In this document: piece after piece, positions 53,306 through 62,118 of the stretch | How the letters are laid out: every line of letters starts with the position of its first letter | How positions within the stretch are numbered: position 1 is the first letter of the stretch | Assembly: GCF_002868735.1 (NCBI RefSeq) | Contig: NZ_CP025611.1 | Location: forward strand, 1,916,501-1,980,500 | Source of the DNA: Niveispirillum cyanobacteriorum | GTDB lineage: Bacteria > Pseudomonadota > Alphaproteobacteria > Azospirillales > Azospirillaceae | Length of the DNA: 64,000 bases | Direction of reading: 5' to 3' | The notes under the pieces: model-generated | Told to the model about the DNA's origin: nothing | The model's input: only the letters and a program-made list of their open reading frames with translations | Database searches by the model: none | Position numbers and translations under genes: made by a program

Positions 53306-54601
53306 TCAGTCTTTCAGACGGTCCAGCATCTCCTGGGTGATCAATACCACACCATTTTCGGAACGGTAGAAGCGGCGCGCATCCTCATCCGCATTTTCAC
53401 CCACCACCAGGCCAGCGGGGATGACGCAGCCGCGATCCACCACCACCTTGGTCAGGCGGGCATTCCGGTTCACCTCCACCTCCGGCAGGATGACGGCATC
53501 CGTCACCTCGCAATAGGAGTGGATGCGGACCTTGTTAAAGAGGAGCGAGCGGCGGACGACGGAGCCAGAGGTGATGCAGCCAGCGGACACCATGCTGTCC
53601 ACGGCCATGCCCCGCCGGCCATCATCATCGAACACGAATTTCGCAGGCGGCAACTGTTCCTGGTAGGTAAAGATCGGCCATTCCCGGTCATAGAGATCCA
53701 GGTCGGGCGAGACCGTGCACAGGTCCAGATTGGCTTCCCAATAGGCATCGACGGTCCCGACATCACGCCAGTAGGCGGTACCCGGCTGCGCCTTGTTGCG
53801 CACGCAGCTTTCGTTGAAATGGTGGGCGACGACCTTCGCGTTCTCCACCAGATAGGGGATGATGTCCTTGCCGAAATCGCGGCTCGACGTCTGATCCTCC
53901 GCGTCGCGTTCCAGGTTCTTGTAAAGGAACTCGGCATTGAAGATGTAGATACCCATCGACGCCAGCGCCATGTCCGGCTTGCCAGGCATGGCGGGCGGAT
54001 CCGCAGGCTTTTCCAGGAAGCTGACGACACGGTTGTCGCTGTCGACATGCATGACGCCGAAGCCCGTGGCCTCCATGCGCGGCACCTCGATACAGCCCAC
54101 GGTCACATCGGCACCTGTCCGGATGTGGCTGGCCAGCATGTTGGCGTAATCCATCTTATAGATGTGATCGCCGGCCAGGATCAGGACCCATTCCGCCTTG
54201 TGGGAACGCAGGATATCCAGGTTCTGATATACGGCGTCCGCCGTGCCCTGGTACCAGCTGGTTTCGTTGATGCGCTGCTGGGCAGGCAGCAGGTCGATGA
54301 ATTCACCGATTTCACCGCGCAGGAAGTTCCAGCCGCGCTGCAAATGCCGCAGCAGCGAGTGCGACTTGTACTGCGTGATGACCGAGATGCGGCGGAAGCC
54401 GGAATTGATGCAGTTGGACAGGGCGAAGTCGATGATGCGGAACTTGCCCCCGAAATGCACCGCCGGCTTGGCACGGCGGTCGGTCAGCTGCTTCAGGCGG
54501 CTGCCGCGCCCACCCGCCAGCACCAGGGCCAACGCATGGCGCGGCGCCTGCCGCAGGTCACGGTCCAGACGCTGTTCGGACTGACTGGTCACCAATTCCA
54601 C
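53306..54601 (-). CDS. glgC: Glucose-1-phosphate adenylyltransferase
   Basis: 431 residues, the standard length. The nucleotide-binding start is [36 protein letters not shown] (core [20 protein letters not shown]), followed by [44 protein letters not shown] and the C-terminal left-handed beta helix ([18 protein letters not shown]). It makes ADP-glucose for GlgA. Allosteric sites cannot be judged by eye. The long 5' region (to 55117) is shared with the divergent ammonium transporter gene. Confidence 0.96.
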   Translation of the reverse strand: MELVTSQSEQRLDRDLRQAPRHALALVLAGGRGSRLKQLTDRRAKPAVHFGGKFRIIDFALSNCINSGFRRISVITQYKSHSLLRHLQRGWNFLRGEIGEFIDLLPAQQRINETSWYQGTADAVYQNLDILRSHKAEWVLILAGDHIYKMDYANMLASHIRTGADVTVGCIEVPRMEATGFGVMHVDSDNRVVSFLEKPADPPAMPGKPDMALASMGIYIFNAEFLYKNLERDAEDQTSSRDFGKDIIPYLVENAKVVAHHFNESCVRNKAQPGTAYWRDVGTVDAYWEANLDLCTVSPDLDLYDREWPIFTYQEQLPPAKFVFDDDGRRGMAVDSMVSAGCITSGSVVRRSLLFNKVRIHSYCEVTDAVILPEVEVNRNARLTKVVVDRGCVIPAGLVVGENADEDARRFYRSENGVVLITQEMLDRLKD

Positions 54602-55117
54602 ATCCTCCCTGATGTCGCGCGGCTCTGTCGCGCTGTGCCGACCGCTTCGACCGGCGGCTCATTCAACCGGGATGGTGTCACATGCTGCGTGCCGGGTCAC
54701 GTATGGATACGTATGTTGCGTGTGCAATCGCGGGCAAGGCAGACAACGAAAAGGCGAAAGGCCCGGATCGGTCCCAATCGGCACCGCAGCACGACATGCC
54801 CACGAATGTCTGCCTATTTTTTAATCTGTCACATTTTTAGCCGCTGAATCGGGGTGCCTCGAATAGGTGCACTCACGTCATCACACTGATTAGAAACAAT
54901 TTTTCCTGAAAAGTTGCCGTTAGAAACAGCACATTTTTTGTGCATATAGCCGATTTTCGGGCGGAGTCGCAGGTCCGCGGGGTGGATTCCATTCAGGCGT
55001 CCGGCTGCAACAGCGTAGGGATTCCGCCGCTTTGCACAACGGCACGGACTTTGAATAGAGGAGCAGCGGCGTGTGCGGCGGCCGGTCGGCCCCGTGCCCA
55101 CAAGAATGGGGAGCCAG
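54602..55117. other. 516-bp divergent regulatory region between glgC and the ammonium transporter gene
   Basis: AT-rich from about 54810 to 54960, with TTTTTTAATCTGTCACATTTTTAG and ACATTTTTTGTGCATAT blocks. It should hold the glgC promoter on the left and the transporter promoter on the right; a sigma-54-like element is listed at 55040-55055. No conserved ORF is seen. Confidence 0.5.
55040..55055 (+). promoter_or_regulatory. Candidate sigma-54 promoter of the ammonium transporter gene
   Basis: CGGCACGGACTTTGAA matches the TGGCACG-N4-TTGCW pattern at 10 of the informative positions, with the required GG-N10-G spacing; the -12 C is an A here. It lies about 63 bp before the start codon. Amt genes are commonly NtrC/sigma-54 controlled, which raises plausibility. 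Confidence 0.4.
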
Positions 55118-56407
55118 ATGAATCGTATGTTGAAGACCCTTTTCGCGGCGTGCCTGGCATTGGTTCCGGGCGTGGCCCTCGCTCAGGACGCGGCACCGAC
55201 CCCGACGCTGGACAGCGGCAACACCGCTTGGCTGCTGACGTCCACGGCGCTGGTGCTGTTCATGACCATTCCTGGTCTGGCGCTGTTCTATGGCGGCATG
55301 GTCCGCAAGCTGAACGTCCTGACCATGGCGATGCAGAGCTTCGCCATCACCGCCCTGATCTCGGTCCTGTGGGCCGTTGTCGGTTTCAGCCTGGCCTTCG
55401 GCCCCGGCAACCTGTTCATCGGTGACCTCAGCCGGGCCTTCCTGTCCGGTCTGGAGGTTGGCAGCCTGTCGGGCAGCATCCCGGAATCGGTGTTCATCAC
55501 CTTCCAGATGACCTTTGCCATCATCACCCCGGCGCTGATCACCGGCGCCTTTGCTGACCGCATGAAGTTCTCGGCCCTGCTGCTGTTCACGGCACTGTGG
55601 TCGCTGATCGTCTACAGCCCGGTCTGCCACTGGGTGTGGGGCGGCGGCTTCCTGATGGGCGATGGCGTGCTGGATTATGCCGGCGGTACCGTCGTTCACA
55701 TCAATGCCGGTGTTGCCGGTCTGGTCGCTGCCATCGTTCTGGGCAAGCGCAAGGGCTACGGCACGTCGGACATGAAGCCGCACAATCTGGTCCTGTCGCT
55801 GATTGGCGCCGCCATGCTGTGGGTGGGCTGGTTCGGCTTCAACGCCGGTTCCGCCGTCGCCGCTGATGGTCGTGCGGGTATGGCCATGCTGGTCACTCAG
55901 ATCGCCGCCGCCACCGCCACGCTCGCCTGGGTGTTCGTGGAATGGGGTGTGAAGGGCAAGCCGTCGGTCCTGGGTGCGGTGTCCGGTGCCGTGGCCGGTC
56001 TGGTCGCCATCACCCCGGCTGCTGGTTTCGTCGGTGTTGACGGTGCACTTGGCATCGGCGTCGCCGCCGGCATCATCTGCTACTTCGCTTCCACCACGCT
56101 GAAGCATGCGCTGAAGTATGATGACAGCCTGGACGTCTGGGGTGTGCATGGTGTCGGCGGCATCGTCGGCGCCGTCCTGACGGGTGTCTTCGCCAAGGCC
56201 GCCATCGGCGGGACCGCTGGTGCCCTGGAAGGCAATATCGGCCAGGTCTGGACGCAGATCTACGGCATCGGCGCCACTGTTCTGTGGTCCGCCATCGCCA
56301 CGACCATCATCCTCTACGTCGTCAAGGCCATCACCGGCCTGCGCGTGGACGAAGATGCGGAGCGTGACGGCCTGGATCTGGCCCTGCATGGCGAGAGCAT
56401 CCAGTAA
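55118..56407 (+). CDS. amt: Ammonium transporter (AmtB type)
   Basis: 429 residues with an export signal (MNRMLKTLFAACLALVPGVALAQ) followed by 11 TM segments. Landmarks: WLLTSTALVLFMTIPGLALFYGG, the conserved Asp in GAFADRMKFSA, the pore twin histidines in YAGGTVVHINAGVAGLVAA and VWGVHGVGGIVGA, and a cytoplasmic C-terminus (KAITGLRVDEDAERDGLDLALHGES, core GLRVDEDAERDGLDLALHGE) that contacts GlnK. GGGGAG 6 nt upstream supports ATG 55118. No glnK lies next to it, unlike the usual glnK-amtB pair. Confidence 0.95.
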   Translation: MNRMLKTLFAACLALVPGVALAQDAAPTPTLDSGNTAWLLTSTALVLFMTIPGLALFYGGMVRKLNVLTMAMQSFAITALISVLWAVVGFSLAFGPGNLFIGDLSRAFLSGLEVGSLSGSIPESVFITFQMTFAIITPALITGAFADRMKFSALLLFTALWSLIVYSPVCHWVWGGGFLMGDGVLDYAGGTVVHINAGVAGLVAAIVLGKRKGYGTSDMKPHNLVLSLIGAAMLWVGWFGFNAGSAVAADGRAGMAMLVTQIAAATATLAWVFVEWGVKGKPSVLGAVSGAVAGLVAITPAAGFVGVDGALGIGVAAGIICYFASTTLKHALKYDDSLDVWGVHGVGGIVGAVLTGVFAKAAIGGTAGALEGNIGQVWTQIYGIGATVLWSAIATTIILYVVKAITGLRVDEDAERDGLDLALHGESIQ

Positions 56408-56433
56408 GTCTCAGGCCCCGGCCTGAAGCAAAG

Positions 56434-56469
56434 ACCGCCGCACCGGGCGCCCGGTGCGGCGGTTTTCTT
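56434..56469 (+). terminator. Rho-independent terminator after the ammonium transporter gene
   Basis: Very stable stem: ACCGCCGCACCGGG (56434-56447) and its complement CCCGGTGCGGCGGT (56450-56463), followed by TTTCTTTT. Confidence 0.92.
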
Positions 56470-56490
56470 TTGGGTAAACGATACCCTCGA

Positions 56491-57468
56491 TCACACCAGC
56501 GTCAGCACCACCTTACCCGCTGCCTTGCGGCCCGACAGCAGATGGAATGCCTGGGCATAGTCCGTGATGGGCAGCGCGTGCGACACGTGCGGCCGCAGCT
56601 TCCCCCGCCCCCACATTGCCAGCAGTTCCATCAGGCTCTGGCCCAGACGCTGCGGGTTATGCTTGCGGTAGGCTCCCCAGAACAGGCCCAGCACTGCACA
56701 ATTCTTGACCAGCAGCAGATTGGCCGGCACCTGCGGGATGCGCCCCGCCGCATAGCCGATGGTGATGATCCGCCCGCACCAGGCCATGTTGCGTAGGGCC
56801 GCGTCGAAATAGTCCCCGCCCACCGGATCGAACACGACATCCACACCTTTGGGCGCCAGTTCCTTCAACCGGGCCTTCAAGTCCTCTGCCGCGTAATCGA
56901 TCACCTCATCCGCACCATGGTCGCGGGCCACGGAAAGCTTCTCCGGCGATGACGCCGCCGCGATGACCCGCGCGCCCATGGCCTTGCCGATTTCCACCGC
57001 CGTCAGGCCGACCCCGCCCGACGCCCCCAGCACCAACAGGGTTTCCCCGGCCTGCAACTGCGCCCGGTCGGTCAGCGCCAGATGGGAAGTGCCATAGGCA
57101 ACGGGGAAGCCGGCGGCGGTGGCGAAGTCCATGCCATCGGGAATGGGCAGAACCGCACCCGCCTCCACCACCGTTTCTTCCCGGAACGCCCCCTTGGCCG
57201 ACAGGGCCATGACCCGCTGCCCCACCCTCAGGTGCCGCACACCCTCGCTCAGTTCCGTCACCACGCCCGCGCACTCCATGCCGGGGGTAAAGGGAAAAGG
57301 CGGCTTTTCCTGGTACTTGCCCTCGATGATCAAGGTATCGGCAAAGTTCAGGGCCGCCGCCTTGATGGCGACCCGCACCTCGCCCGTACCCAGCGGCAAC
57401 GTCTCGACCTCTTCCAGCACCAGGCTTTCCGGCGGCCCGAATCCCTTACACAGCAGCGCCTTGGCCAT
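56491..57468 (-). CDS. NADPH:quinone oxidoreductase family protein (zinc-free MDR)
   Basis: 325 residues of the medium-chain dehydrogenase/reductase superfamily. Landmarks: GFGPPESLVLEEVE, LNFADTLIIEGKYQEKPPFPFTPGMECAGVV (core ADTLIIEGKYQ and PGMECAGVV), the nucleotide motif LVLGASGGVGLTAVEIGKAMGA and GGDYFDAALRNMAWCGRIITIGYAAG (core GGDYFDAALRNMAW). Zinc ligands are absent, as in the QOR branch. ATG 57468 has GGGGAGGAG just upstream; the reading to 57585 is rejected. A perfect 18-bp palindrome lies 22 bp upstream of the start codon, so the gene is probably under a TetR-type repressor. Confidence 0.93.
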   Translation of the reverse strand: MAKALLCKGFGPPESLVLEEVETLPLGTGEVRVAIKAAALNFADTLIIEGKYQEKPPFPFTPGMECAGVVTELSEGVRHLRVGQRVMALSAKGAFREETVVEAGAVLPIPDGMDFATAAGFPVAYGTSHLALTDRAQLQAGETLLVLGASGGVGLTAVEIGKAMGARVIAAASSPEKLSVARDHGADEVIDYAAEDLKARLKELAPKGVDVVFDPVGGDYFDAALRNMAWCGRIITIGYAAGRIPQVPANLLLVKNCAVLGLFWGAYRKHNPQRLGQSLMELLAMWGRGKLRPHVSHALPITDYAQAFHLLSGRKAAGKVVLTLV

Positions 57469-57490
57469 CTCATCTCCTCCCCTTGGTTCA

Positions 57491-57508
57491 TTCAAACAAT
57501 TGTTTGAA
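57491..57508. promoter_or_regulatory. Perfect 18-bp palindromic operator upstream of the quinone oxidoreductase gene
   Basis: TTCAAACAATTGTTTGAA reads the same on both strands. It lies between the oxidoreductase start (57468) and the end of the WYL regulator gene (57533). The shape, with a central AACAATTGTT, is like many TetR-family operators. No TetR gene is nearby. Confidence 0.75.
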
Positions 57509-57532
57509 GTGTGACGGGGCGCGGGCGGCGGG

Positions 57533-58504
57533 TCAAGGGGGTGGCGCCCGCATTCGCGCCAGTATCCCCTGCGCCATCTCAACAACCGTTACCCGCAGCG
57601 CATCGGGGGCCCGCACCCTCACCTCCGGCCCCAGCCCCAGCAGCAAGCGGGCCGCCTGATCAACCGTCTCGAACGACAGGGTGATGTCGGCCCAGCCATC
57701 GGCATCCACCGGCCCCGCTGCTGCCACGGCTTCGGCGGCGTAGGCACCCTGACGGGACAACAAATCGCGGCCCTCCGCACTGACCGACAGGTCCGCCCGT
57801 TCGGGACGCAGACGTTCCTCAAATTCCGCCAGATGCCCTGCCCAGAAACCGGGCAGGTGGAAATCCGCAGGCCGCGCGAACCCGTCGCGCGTGACCTCTA
57901 GCGCCCGAATGGCAGCCACCTTGAACACCAGGGCGCGGTCCCCGGACAGCGCCGCGAAGTACCAGGTACCGGCCTTCAGGACCAAGCCCAGCGGATCGAT
58001 GGTCCATTCTCGCTCCCCCTTCCAGCTTTCATAGCGCATCACCACCCGCCGGCAATCCAGCACGGCGCGGGCCAGATCGGGCAGGAAGGGGGTGGGTTCG
58101 GCCACGCGGTACCAGTCGGCGGCATCCAGGTGGAACCGGTCGCCCATGCGCCCCGCCTCCTCCCGCGCCTGGGCCGGCAGGGCCAGCATCAGCTTGTTCC
58201 AGGCGCGTGCCGCCGCCTGTCCTACACCCAACGCCCCGGCCAGCCCCGGCAGGCCGATGGTGAACATCGCCTCCGCCTCGTCACTAGCCAGCCCGGTCAG
58301 GCGGGTGCGGTACCCTTCCAGCAGTTGGAACCCGCCGCCCGGCCCCCGGTCGCCATAGACGGGCACACCCGCCGCACTCAACGCATCGATATCGCGATAG
58401 ATGGTGCGTTCCGACACTTCCAGTTCGGCCGCCATCTGCGCCGCCGTCAAACCACCGCGTAGTTGCAGCAGCAACAGCAGGGAAAGAAGCCGGCTCGCCC
58501 GCAT
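57533..58504 (-). CDS. WYL-domain transcriptional regulator (YafY/PafC-like)
   Basis: 323 residues. N-terminal winged HTH of the HTH_11 type: LLSLLLLLQLRGGLTAAQMAAELEVSERTIYRDIDALSAAGVPVYGDRGPGGGFQLLEG (core TAAQMAAELEVSERTIYRDI and YGDRGPGGGFQLL). The middle region has the WYL domain with REWTIDPLGLVLKAGTWYFAA, and a C-terminal WCX domain follows. WYL regulators of this class sense a small ligand and usually control a neighbouring gene. It is divergent from the secreted protein at 58609, with a 9-bp inverted repeat between them. Confidence 0.93.
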   Translation of the reverse strand: MRASRLLSLLLLLQLRGGLTAAQMAAELEVSERTIYRDIDALSAAGVPVYGDRGPGGGFQLLEGYRTRLTGLASDEAEAMFTIGLPGLAGALGVGQAAARAWNKLMLALPAQAREEAGRMGDRFHLDAADWYRVAEPTPFLPDLARAVLDCRRVVMRYESWKGEREWTIDPLGLVLKAGTWYFAALSGDRALVFKVAAIRALEVTRDGFARPADFHLPGFWAGHLAEFEERLRPERADLSVSAEGRDLLSRQGAYAAEAVAAAGPVDADGWADITLSFETVDQAARLLLGLGPEVRVRAPDALRVTVVEMAQGILARMRAPPP

Positions 58505-58523
58505 TTCCGCCTCTTGCCGAAAT

Positions 58524-58546
58524 TACCTGACACAGGATGTCAGGTA
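58524..58546. promoter_or_regulatory. Inverted-repeat operator of the WYL regulator
   Basis: TACCTGACA (58524-58532) and TGTCAGGTA (58538-58546) are perfect inverted copies separated by CAGGA. It is 20 bp upstream of the regulator start and 63 bp upstream of the divergent gene. The TGACA-N5-TGTCA core is the type of site expected for a dimeric YafY/DeoR-like wHTH protein. Confidence 0.75.
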
Positions 58547-58608
58547 TAGCGCGCCACAATCCCCCCGTCGCCCGGCAAAACGGGCCAGACTATCGGATGG
58601 AGGGAAAA

Positions 58609-59172
58609 ATGACTGATGAGACCGGCGCGATCGCCCGTCGCCCCGTGCTGCAATCGGCCCTGGGACTGGCCGTGGGTATTGCCACCGCCGCATTACCGGC
58701 GGCAGCGGCGGAGCCGGCAGAGGGGCGGCCCGGCGATTTCAACTTCCTGGCCGGGGAATGGCGGATCAGCCATCGCCGCCTGAAGCCGGAAACCGGCGAA
58801 TGGGATGAATTCACGGGCGAGGCCACCTGCTGGACCATCCTGAACGGGACCGGCAGCATCGAGGAACTGCGCATCCCCGCCCGCAACTTCGCCGGTGCCG
58901 GCATCCGCCTGTTCGAGGCTGAACGCAAACTCTGGTCCGATTTCTGGGTGAACGCCAAGAGCGGCGTGCTGACCACGCCGGGCCTGACCGGCTTCTTCCG
59001 CAATGGTGAGGGCGTGTTCGAAGCGGATGAGATGGATGGCGATCAGCCCATCAAGGTGCGCGGAACCTGGGACCGCATCACCCCCAACGGCCACCGCTGG
59101 TATCAAACCGTGTCGCGCGACGGCGGCAAGACCTGGGACGCCAACTGGTTCATGGACTGGACGCGGAAATGA
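58609..59172 (+). CDS. Exported DUF1579-like protein of unknown function
   Basis: 187 residues. The N-terminus has a twin-arginine-like pair before a hydrophobic stretch (ARRPVLQSALGLAVGIATAALPAAAAE), so export by Tat or Sec is likely. The mature domain (GDFNFLAGEWRISHRRLKPETGEWDEF, core FNFLAGEWRISHRRL; GEATCWTILNGTGSIEEL; RWYQTVSRDGGKTWDANWFMDW, core RDGGKTWDANWFMDW) has the FLxGxW...GxGxxE pattern of lipocalin-like DUF1579 proteins. Start at 58609 has GGAGG upstream. Probably regulated by the divergent WYL protein; ligand unknown. Confidence 0.85.
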   Translation: MTDETGAIARRPVLQSALGLAVGIATAALPAAAAEPAEGRPGDFNFLAGEWRISHRRLKPETGEWDEFTGEATCWTILNGTGSIEELRIPARNFAGAGIRLFEAERKLWSDFWVNAKSGVLTTPGLTGFFRNGEGVFEADEMDGDQPIKVRGTWDRITPNGHRWYQTVSRDGGKTWDANWFMDWTRK

Positions 59173-59204
59173 GAAAAGGTGGCGCGGGCGAAACCCGCGC
59201 CACC
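59173..59204 (-). terminator. Hairpin terminator of the outer-membrane protein gene
   Basis: Perfect 11-bp stem GGTGGCGCGGG/CCCGCGCCACC (59178-59188 with 59194-59204), loop CGAAA. Read leftward it is followed by TTTTCTC, so it mainly serves the gene ending at 59216 and it also lies just after the stop of the rightward gene. Confidence 0.8.
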
Positions 59205-59215
59205 CCGTAAACTGA

Positions 59216-60016
59216 TCAGAACGTAAACCGCACACTAGCCTTCACCGGCACTGACCAGCGGCTGCCAGTATTGTTGATGCTGGCCAAGCCCAGGCCGCCA
59301 ATATCGGCGTCGTCATCATTCAGATCGCCATGGTAGCGCAGACCTGTCTCCAGCCCCACCGACAGGGCCGGTGCTGCCTGCCACAGGAAGCCGACATCCA
59401 GGCCCGCGCCCCAGACAGTGCTGTCGCCGTAGAAGCGGACATTGTTCAGGGCAATGTTGGCGTCGGGGATGGTGAAGGTGGCGTTGATCTTGTCCACCCA
59501 CTGTACGCTGGCCCGACCGGCGACATAGGGATGGAAATCCCCGCCATCACTCAGGAAATAGCGATAGCCGGCATCCAGACCCCAATATTTGTAATCATCA
59601 AAGCGGCCAAACACCGGCAGCGTAGTGTTCAGGGCCGGCACGGCGGCGCCCCCCACCTGCAACCGTCCGCCATCGGCCCAACCATAAGTCAGGGCACCGA
59701 AAACTTCCGACTGCCGGTCCAGCCCATAGGCAAACTCACCCTGCACGGCATAGAGTGTGCCATAGACATCATCGTAATCGCGCGACTGGATCTGCAGGGT
59801 GGCGGCCACCCCGGCCAGCGAGGGGTTCAGCGGCCCCAGATCGGCGACCGGCGCATTGGTGCCGCCATGGACATCACCGTCCAGAACAAATTCCGGCCCG
59901 CCGCTCAGGCTGAAGGACAATTCCCCCGCCTTAGGCGTGCCCGACGGGGCAGCCAGGGCGGGAAGGCAAAGCGCGGTGGCCAGGATGGTACCGGCGGCAA
60001 TGGCATTCTTGTTCAT
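59216..60016 (-). CDS. Outer-membrane beta-barrel protein
   Basis: 266 residues. Signal peptide MNKNAIAAGTILATALCLPALAAP. The mature protein is built of alternating amphipathic strands (FSLSGGPEFVLDGDVHG, FAYGLDRQSEVFGALTYGWADG, WGLDAGYRYFL, WGAGLDVGFLW, VGLETGLRYHGDL) and ends SVPVKASVRFTF with a terminal Phe, the outer-membrane assembly signal. Size and strand number suggest an 8- to 12-stranded barrel; it resembles generic OMP_b-brl proteins. AAGGAG precedes the start. Function unknown. Confidence 0.85.
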   Translation of the reverse strand: MNKNAIAAGTILATALCLPALAAPSGTPKAGELSFSLSGGPEFVLDGDVHGGTNAPVADLGPLNPSLAGVAATLQIQSRDYDDVYGTLYAVQGEFAYGLDRQSEVFGALTYGWADGGRLQVGGAAVPALNTTLPVFGRFDDYKYWGLDAGYRYFLSDGGDFHPYVAGRASVQWVDKINATFTIPDANIALNNVRFYGDSTVWGAGLDVGFLWQAAPALSVGLETGLRYHGDLNDDDADIGGLGLASINNTGSRWSVPVKASVRFTF

Positions 60017-60193
60017 TATCGAAGCTCCTTGGAGGTCGGTTCCCTAGTGGCAACATGTGCGCACCTGTGCCGATCTCTACGGCGCCCCGATGCGGGCGGA
60101 TCAGACAACCAACGGCCTAAACGGCTCCGAAAATTGGCGGGTCTTGACTTTTCCGACCCCATACCACTGGCATAATCCAGGTTGGAAACCGGG

Positions 60194-60406
60194 TTACCTC
60201 TTGATGCCTTCGTCGGTCAGCACCACTACCGGATATCCGCGATATTCCGCTGGCGCGCCATGGTCCGGGCCGGCCACGCGCAAGAAGATTTGACCTTCGC
60301 CGATGCCAGTGCCCACCACGGGGCGGCCCGCGTCCGTCAGTTCCTTGAACAGGGTGCGGGCGGCGTCGGCGAGGGCGTGCTTTTCGGGAATCTGCGGGTC
60401 GGTCAT
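60194..60406 (-). CDS. Small hypothetical protein
   Basis: 70 residues from ATG 60406 (MTDPQIPEKHALADAARTLF), containing KELTDAGRPVVGTGIGEGQIFLRV (core GRPVVGTGIGEGQIFL) and ending RGYPVVVLTDEGIKR. The sequence looks like a real folded protein with two beta strands around a helix, but no Shine-Dalgarno site is clear and longer in-frame starts up to 60535 exist. I recognise no family. It lies alone between the outer-membrane protein and the long pnt leader. Confidence 0.6.
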   Translation of the reverse strand: MTDPQIPEKHALADAARTLFKELTDAGRPVVGTGIGEGQIFLRVAGPDHGAPAEYRGYPVVVLTDEGIKR

Positions 60407-60949
60407 GGGGCGTTTTGGGCTCTGATTGGGTCGGGCGACACTCTGCCCCACCCGCCGGATAGGGTCCAGCTCGGCTTTCAGACCCCGGCCCGGATGCAAC
60501 CGTCCCCCCACGTCACCGCATAACAACGGTTCCATGCGTCGCCTGCAAAACCATCGCGATGCGCAAGAACGACTTTGGTCGCGGGGTCAATTTCGGTAAC
60601 CACATTACATTCCCCATGGTAACCGGTTACCATAAAAATGCTTACATCTTAATGCCTTATTCCCATTGGGGATTTTTGGTATCGGGAACAAAATTACCGG
60701 GTTCGCACTACAAAACCGGCACTGCGGGTGCCCGACCGATCCTGTCGCTTGCCCCCACCGTTCCTTTCCGTCAGGCGGGAAAAGCCTTTCCGACCATGAC
60801 GCGGCGCACCCTGAAAGCTTCACAAAGATTACCGGATGCGTCATCGTGCGAAACCATAATGACAGCCGGCATAATCCTGAAACGGAACACCGGCACCCTG
60901 GGTCGCCTGCCGAGACTAGGAACTTTTCCATGAGGGGGAATCGGATCGA
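60407..60949. other. 543-bp leader/intergenic region upstream of pntAA
   Basis: It contains a perfect LacI-type palindrome (60616-60633), an extra GGTAACC half-site at 60594-60600, an AT-rich stretch near 60632-60700 suited to a promoter, and the pntAA ribosome site GAGGGGGAA near 60934. Readings such as 60559-60933 do not look like a conserved protein. Confidence 0.55.
60616..60633. promoter_or_regulatory. Perfect 18-bp LacI-type palindrome upstream of pnt operon
   Basis: ATGGTAACCGGTTACCAT is fully symmetric with a central CG, the mark of LacI/GalR-family operators (TGxxAxCGxTxxCA form). It is 317 bp before the pntAA start and 210 bp upstream of the leftward small gene. No LacI-family regulator is in the window. 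Confidence 0.72.
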
Positions 60950-62107
60950 ATGAAAATCGCCATTCCGAAGGAGCGCCGGGCGCATGAGCTGCGTGTCGCA
61001 GCCACGCCGGATACGGTGCGCAAATATATCGGGCTGGGTTTCGAGGTAGTGGTGGAAACGGGCGCCGGCCTGGGTTCCGCCATCACGGACGAGGCCTTTA
61101 CCGCTGCCGGTGCGACCATCGCCGCCGATGTCACCAGCACCCTGACCGGTGCCGACATCATCCTGAAGGTACAGCGTCCGCTGGCCGAGGGTGAGGGCGA
61201 TGTGAACGAGCTGGCATTGATCAAGCCCGGCGCCATCCTGATCGCCGGCCTGTCGCCCTATGGCGCGCCGGAAACCGTGGCCGCCTACGCCGCCGGCAAG
61301 ATCGACGCGTTTGCCATGGAATTCATGCCGCGCATCACCCGCGCCCAGAGCATGGATATCCTGTCGAGCCAATCGAACCTGGCCGGTTACCGCGCCGTGA
61401 TCGAGGCCGCGAACGAGTTCGGCCGTGCCTTCCCGATGATGATGACCGCCGCCGGCACGGTGCCGCCGGCCCGCGCCCTCATCATGGGTGCCGGTGTGGC
61501 AGGGCTTCAGGCCATCGCCACGGCCAAGCGTCTGGGTGCGGTCGTGTCCGCCACCGACGTGCGCCCCGCCACCAAGGAACAGGTTGAAAGCCTGGGCGGC
61601 ACGTTCGTGGCCGTGATGGACGAGGAATTCCAGCAGGCACAGACCGCCGGCGGCTACGCCAAGGAAATGTCGAAGGAATATCAGGCCAAGCAGGCGGCCC
61701 TGATCGCCGAGACGATCAAGAAGCAGGATATCGTCATCACGACGGCCCTGATCCCCGGTCGCAAGGCCCCGGTCCTGGTCACCGACGACATGCTGAAGAC
61801 CATGAAGCAGGGCGCGATCCTGGTGGATCTGGCCTGTGAACAGGGTGGCAATGTCGAAGGTGCGGTGGCCGGTGAGGTCGTGGAAAAGTACGGCGTGAAG
61901 ATCGTGGGCCGTATCAACATGCCAGGCCGCATCGCCGTGGACGCCTCCGCGCTGTATGCCAAGAACCTGCTGAACTTCATCACGCCCTTCGTGGATAAGG
62001 AAACGAAGACGCTGAAGATGAACTGGGAAGATGACGTGGTGAAGGGCACGGGCCTGACCCGTGACGGCGCCGTTGTCCACCCGTCGTTCAACAAGCCCGC
62101 CGCCTGA
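60950..62107 (+). CDS. pntAA: NAD(P) transhydrogenase subunit alpha part 1 (dI, NAD(H)-binding)
   Basis: 385 residues, the separate dI subunit of the Rhodospirillum-type transhydrogenase. Marks: [26 protein letters not shown] (core [19 protein letters not shown]), the NAD site [21 protein letters not shown], the mobile-loop region [13 protein letters not shown], and [18 protein letters not shown] with GSVIVDLA-like [13 protein letters not shown]. It transfers hydride from NADH to NADP with PntB. GGGGGAA precedes the ATG. pntAB follows after 11 bp. Confidence 0.97.
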   Translation: MKIAIPKERRAHELRVAATPDTVRKYIGLGFEVVVETGAGLGSAITDEAFTAAGATIAADVTSTLTGADIILKVQRPLAEGEGDVNELALIKPGAILIAGLSPYGAPETVAAYAAGKIDAFAMEFMPRITRAQSMDILSSQSNLAGYRAVIEAANEFGRAFPMMMTAAGTVPPARALIMGAGVAGLQAIATAKRLGAVVSATDVRPATKEQVESLGGTFVAVMDEEFQQAQTAGGYAKEMSKEYQAKQAALIAETIKKQDIVITTALIPGRKAPVLVTDDMLKTMKQGAILVDLACEQGGNVEGAVAGEVVEKYGVKIVGRINMPGRIAVDASALYAKNLLNFITPFVDKETKTLKMNWEDDVVKGTGLTRDGAVVHPSFNKPAA

Positions 62108-62118
62108 GGAGCCAGACA

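Noticed and set aside
52523-54847. 774-codon rightward ORF antisense to map and glgC
   Set aside because: Spans two well-defined genes and their gap; composition artefact.
60559-60933. Possible 124-codon gene upstream of pntAA
   Set aside because: No ribosome site, no recognisable protein character, and it crosses the palindromic operator.
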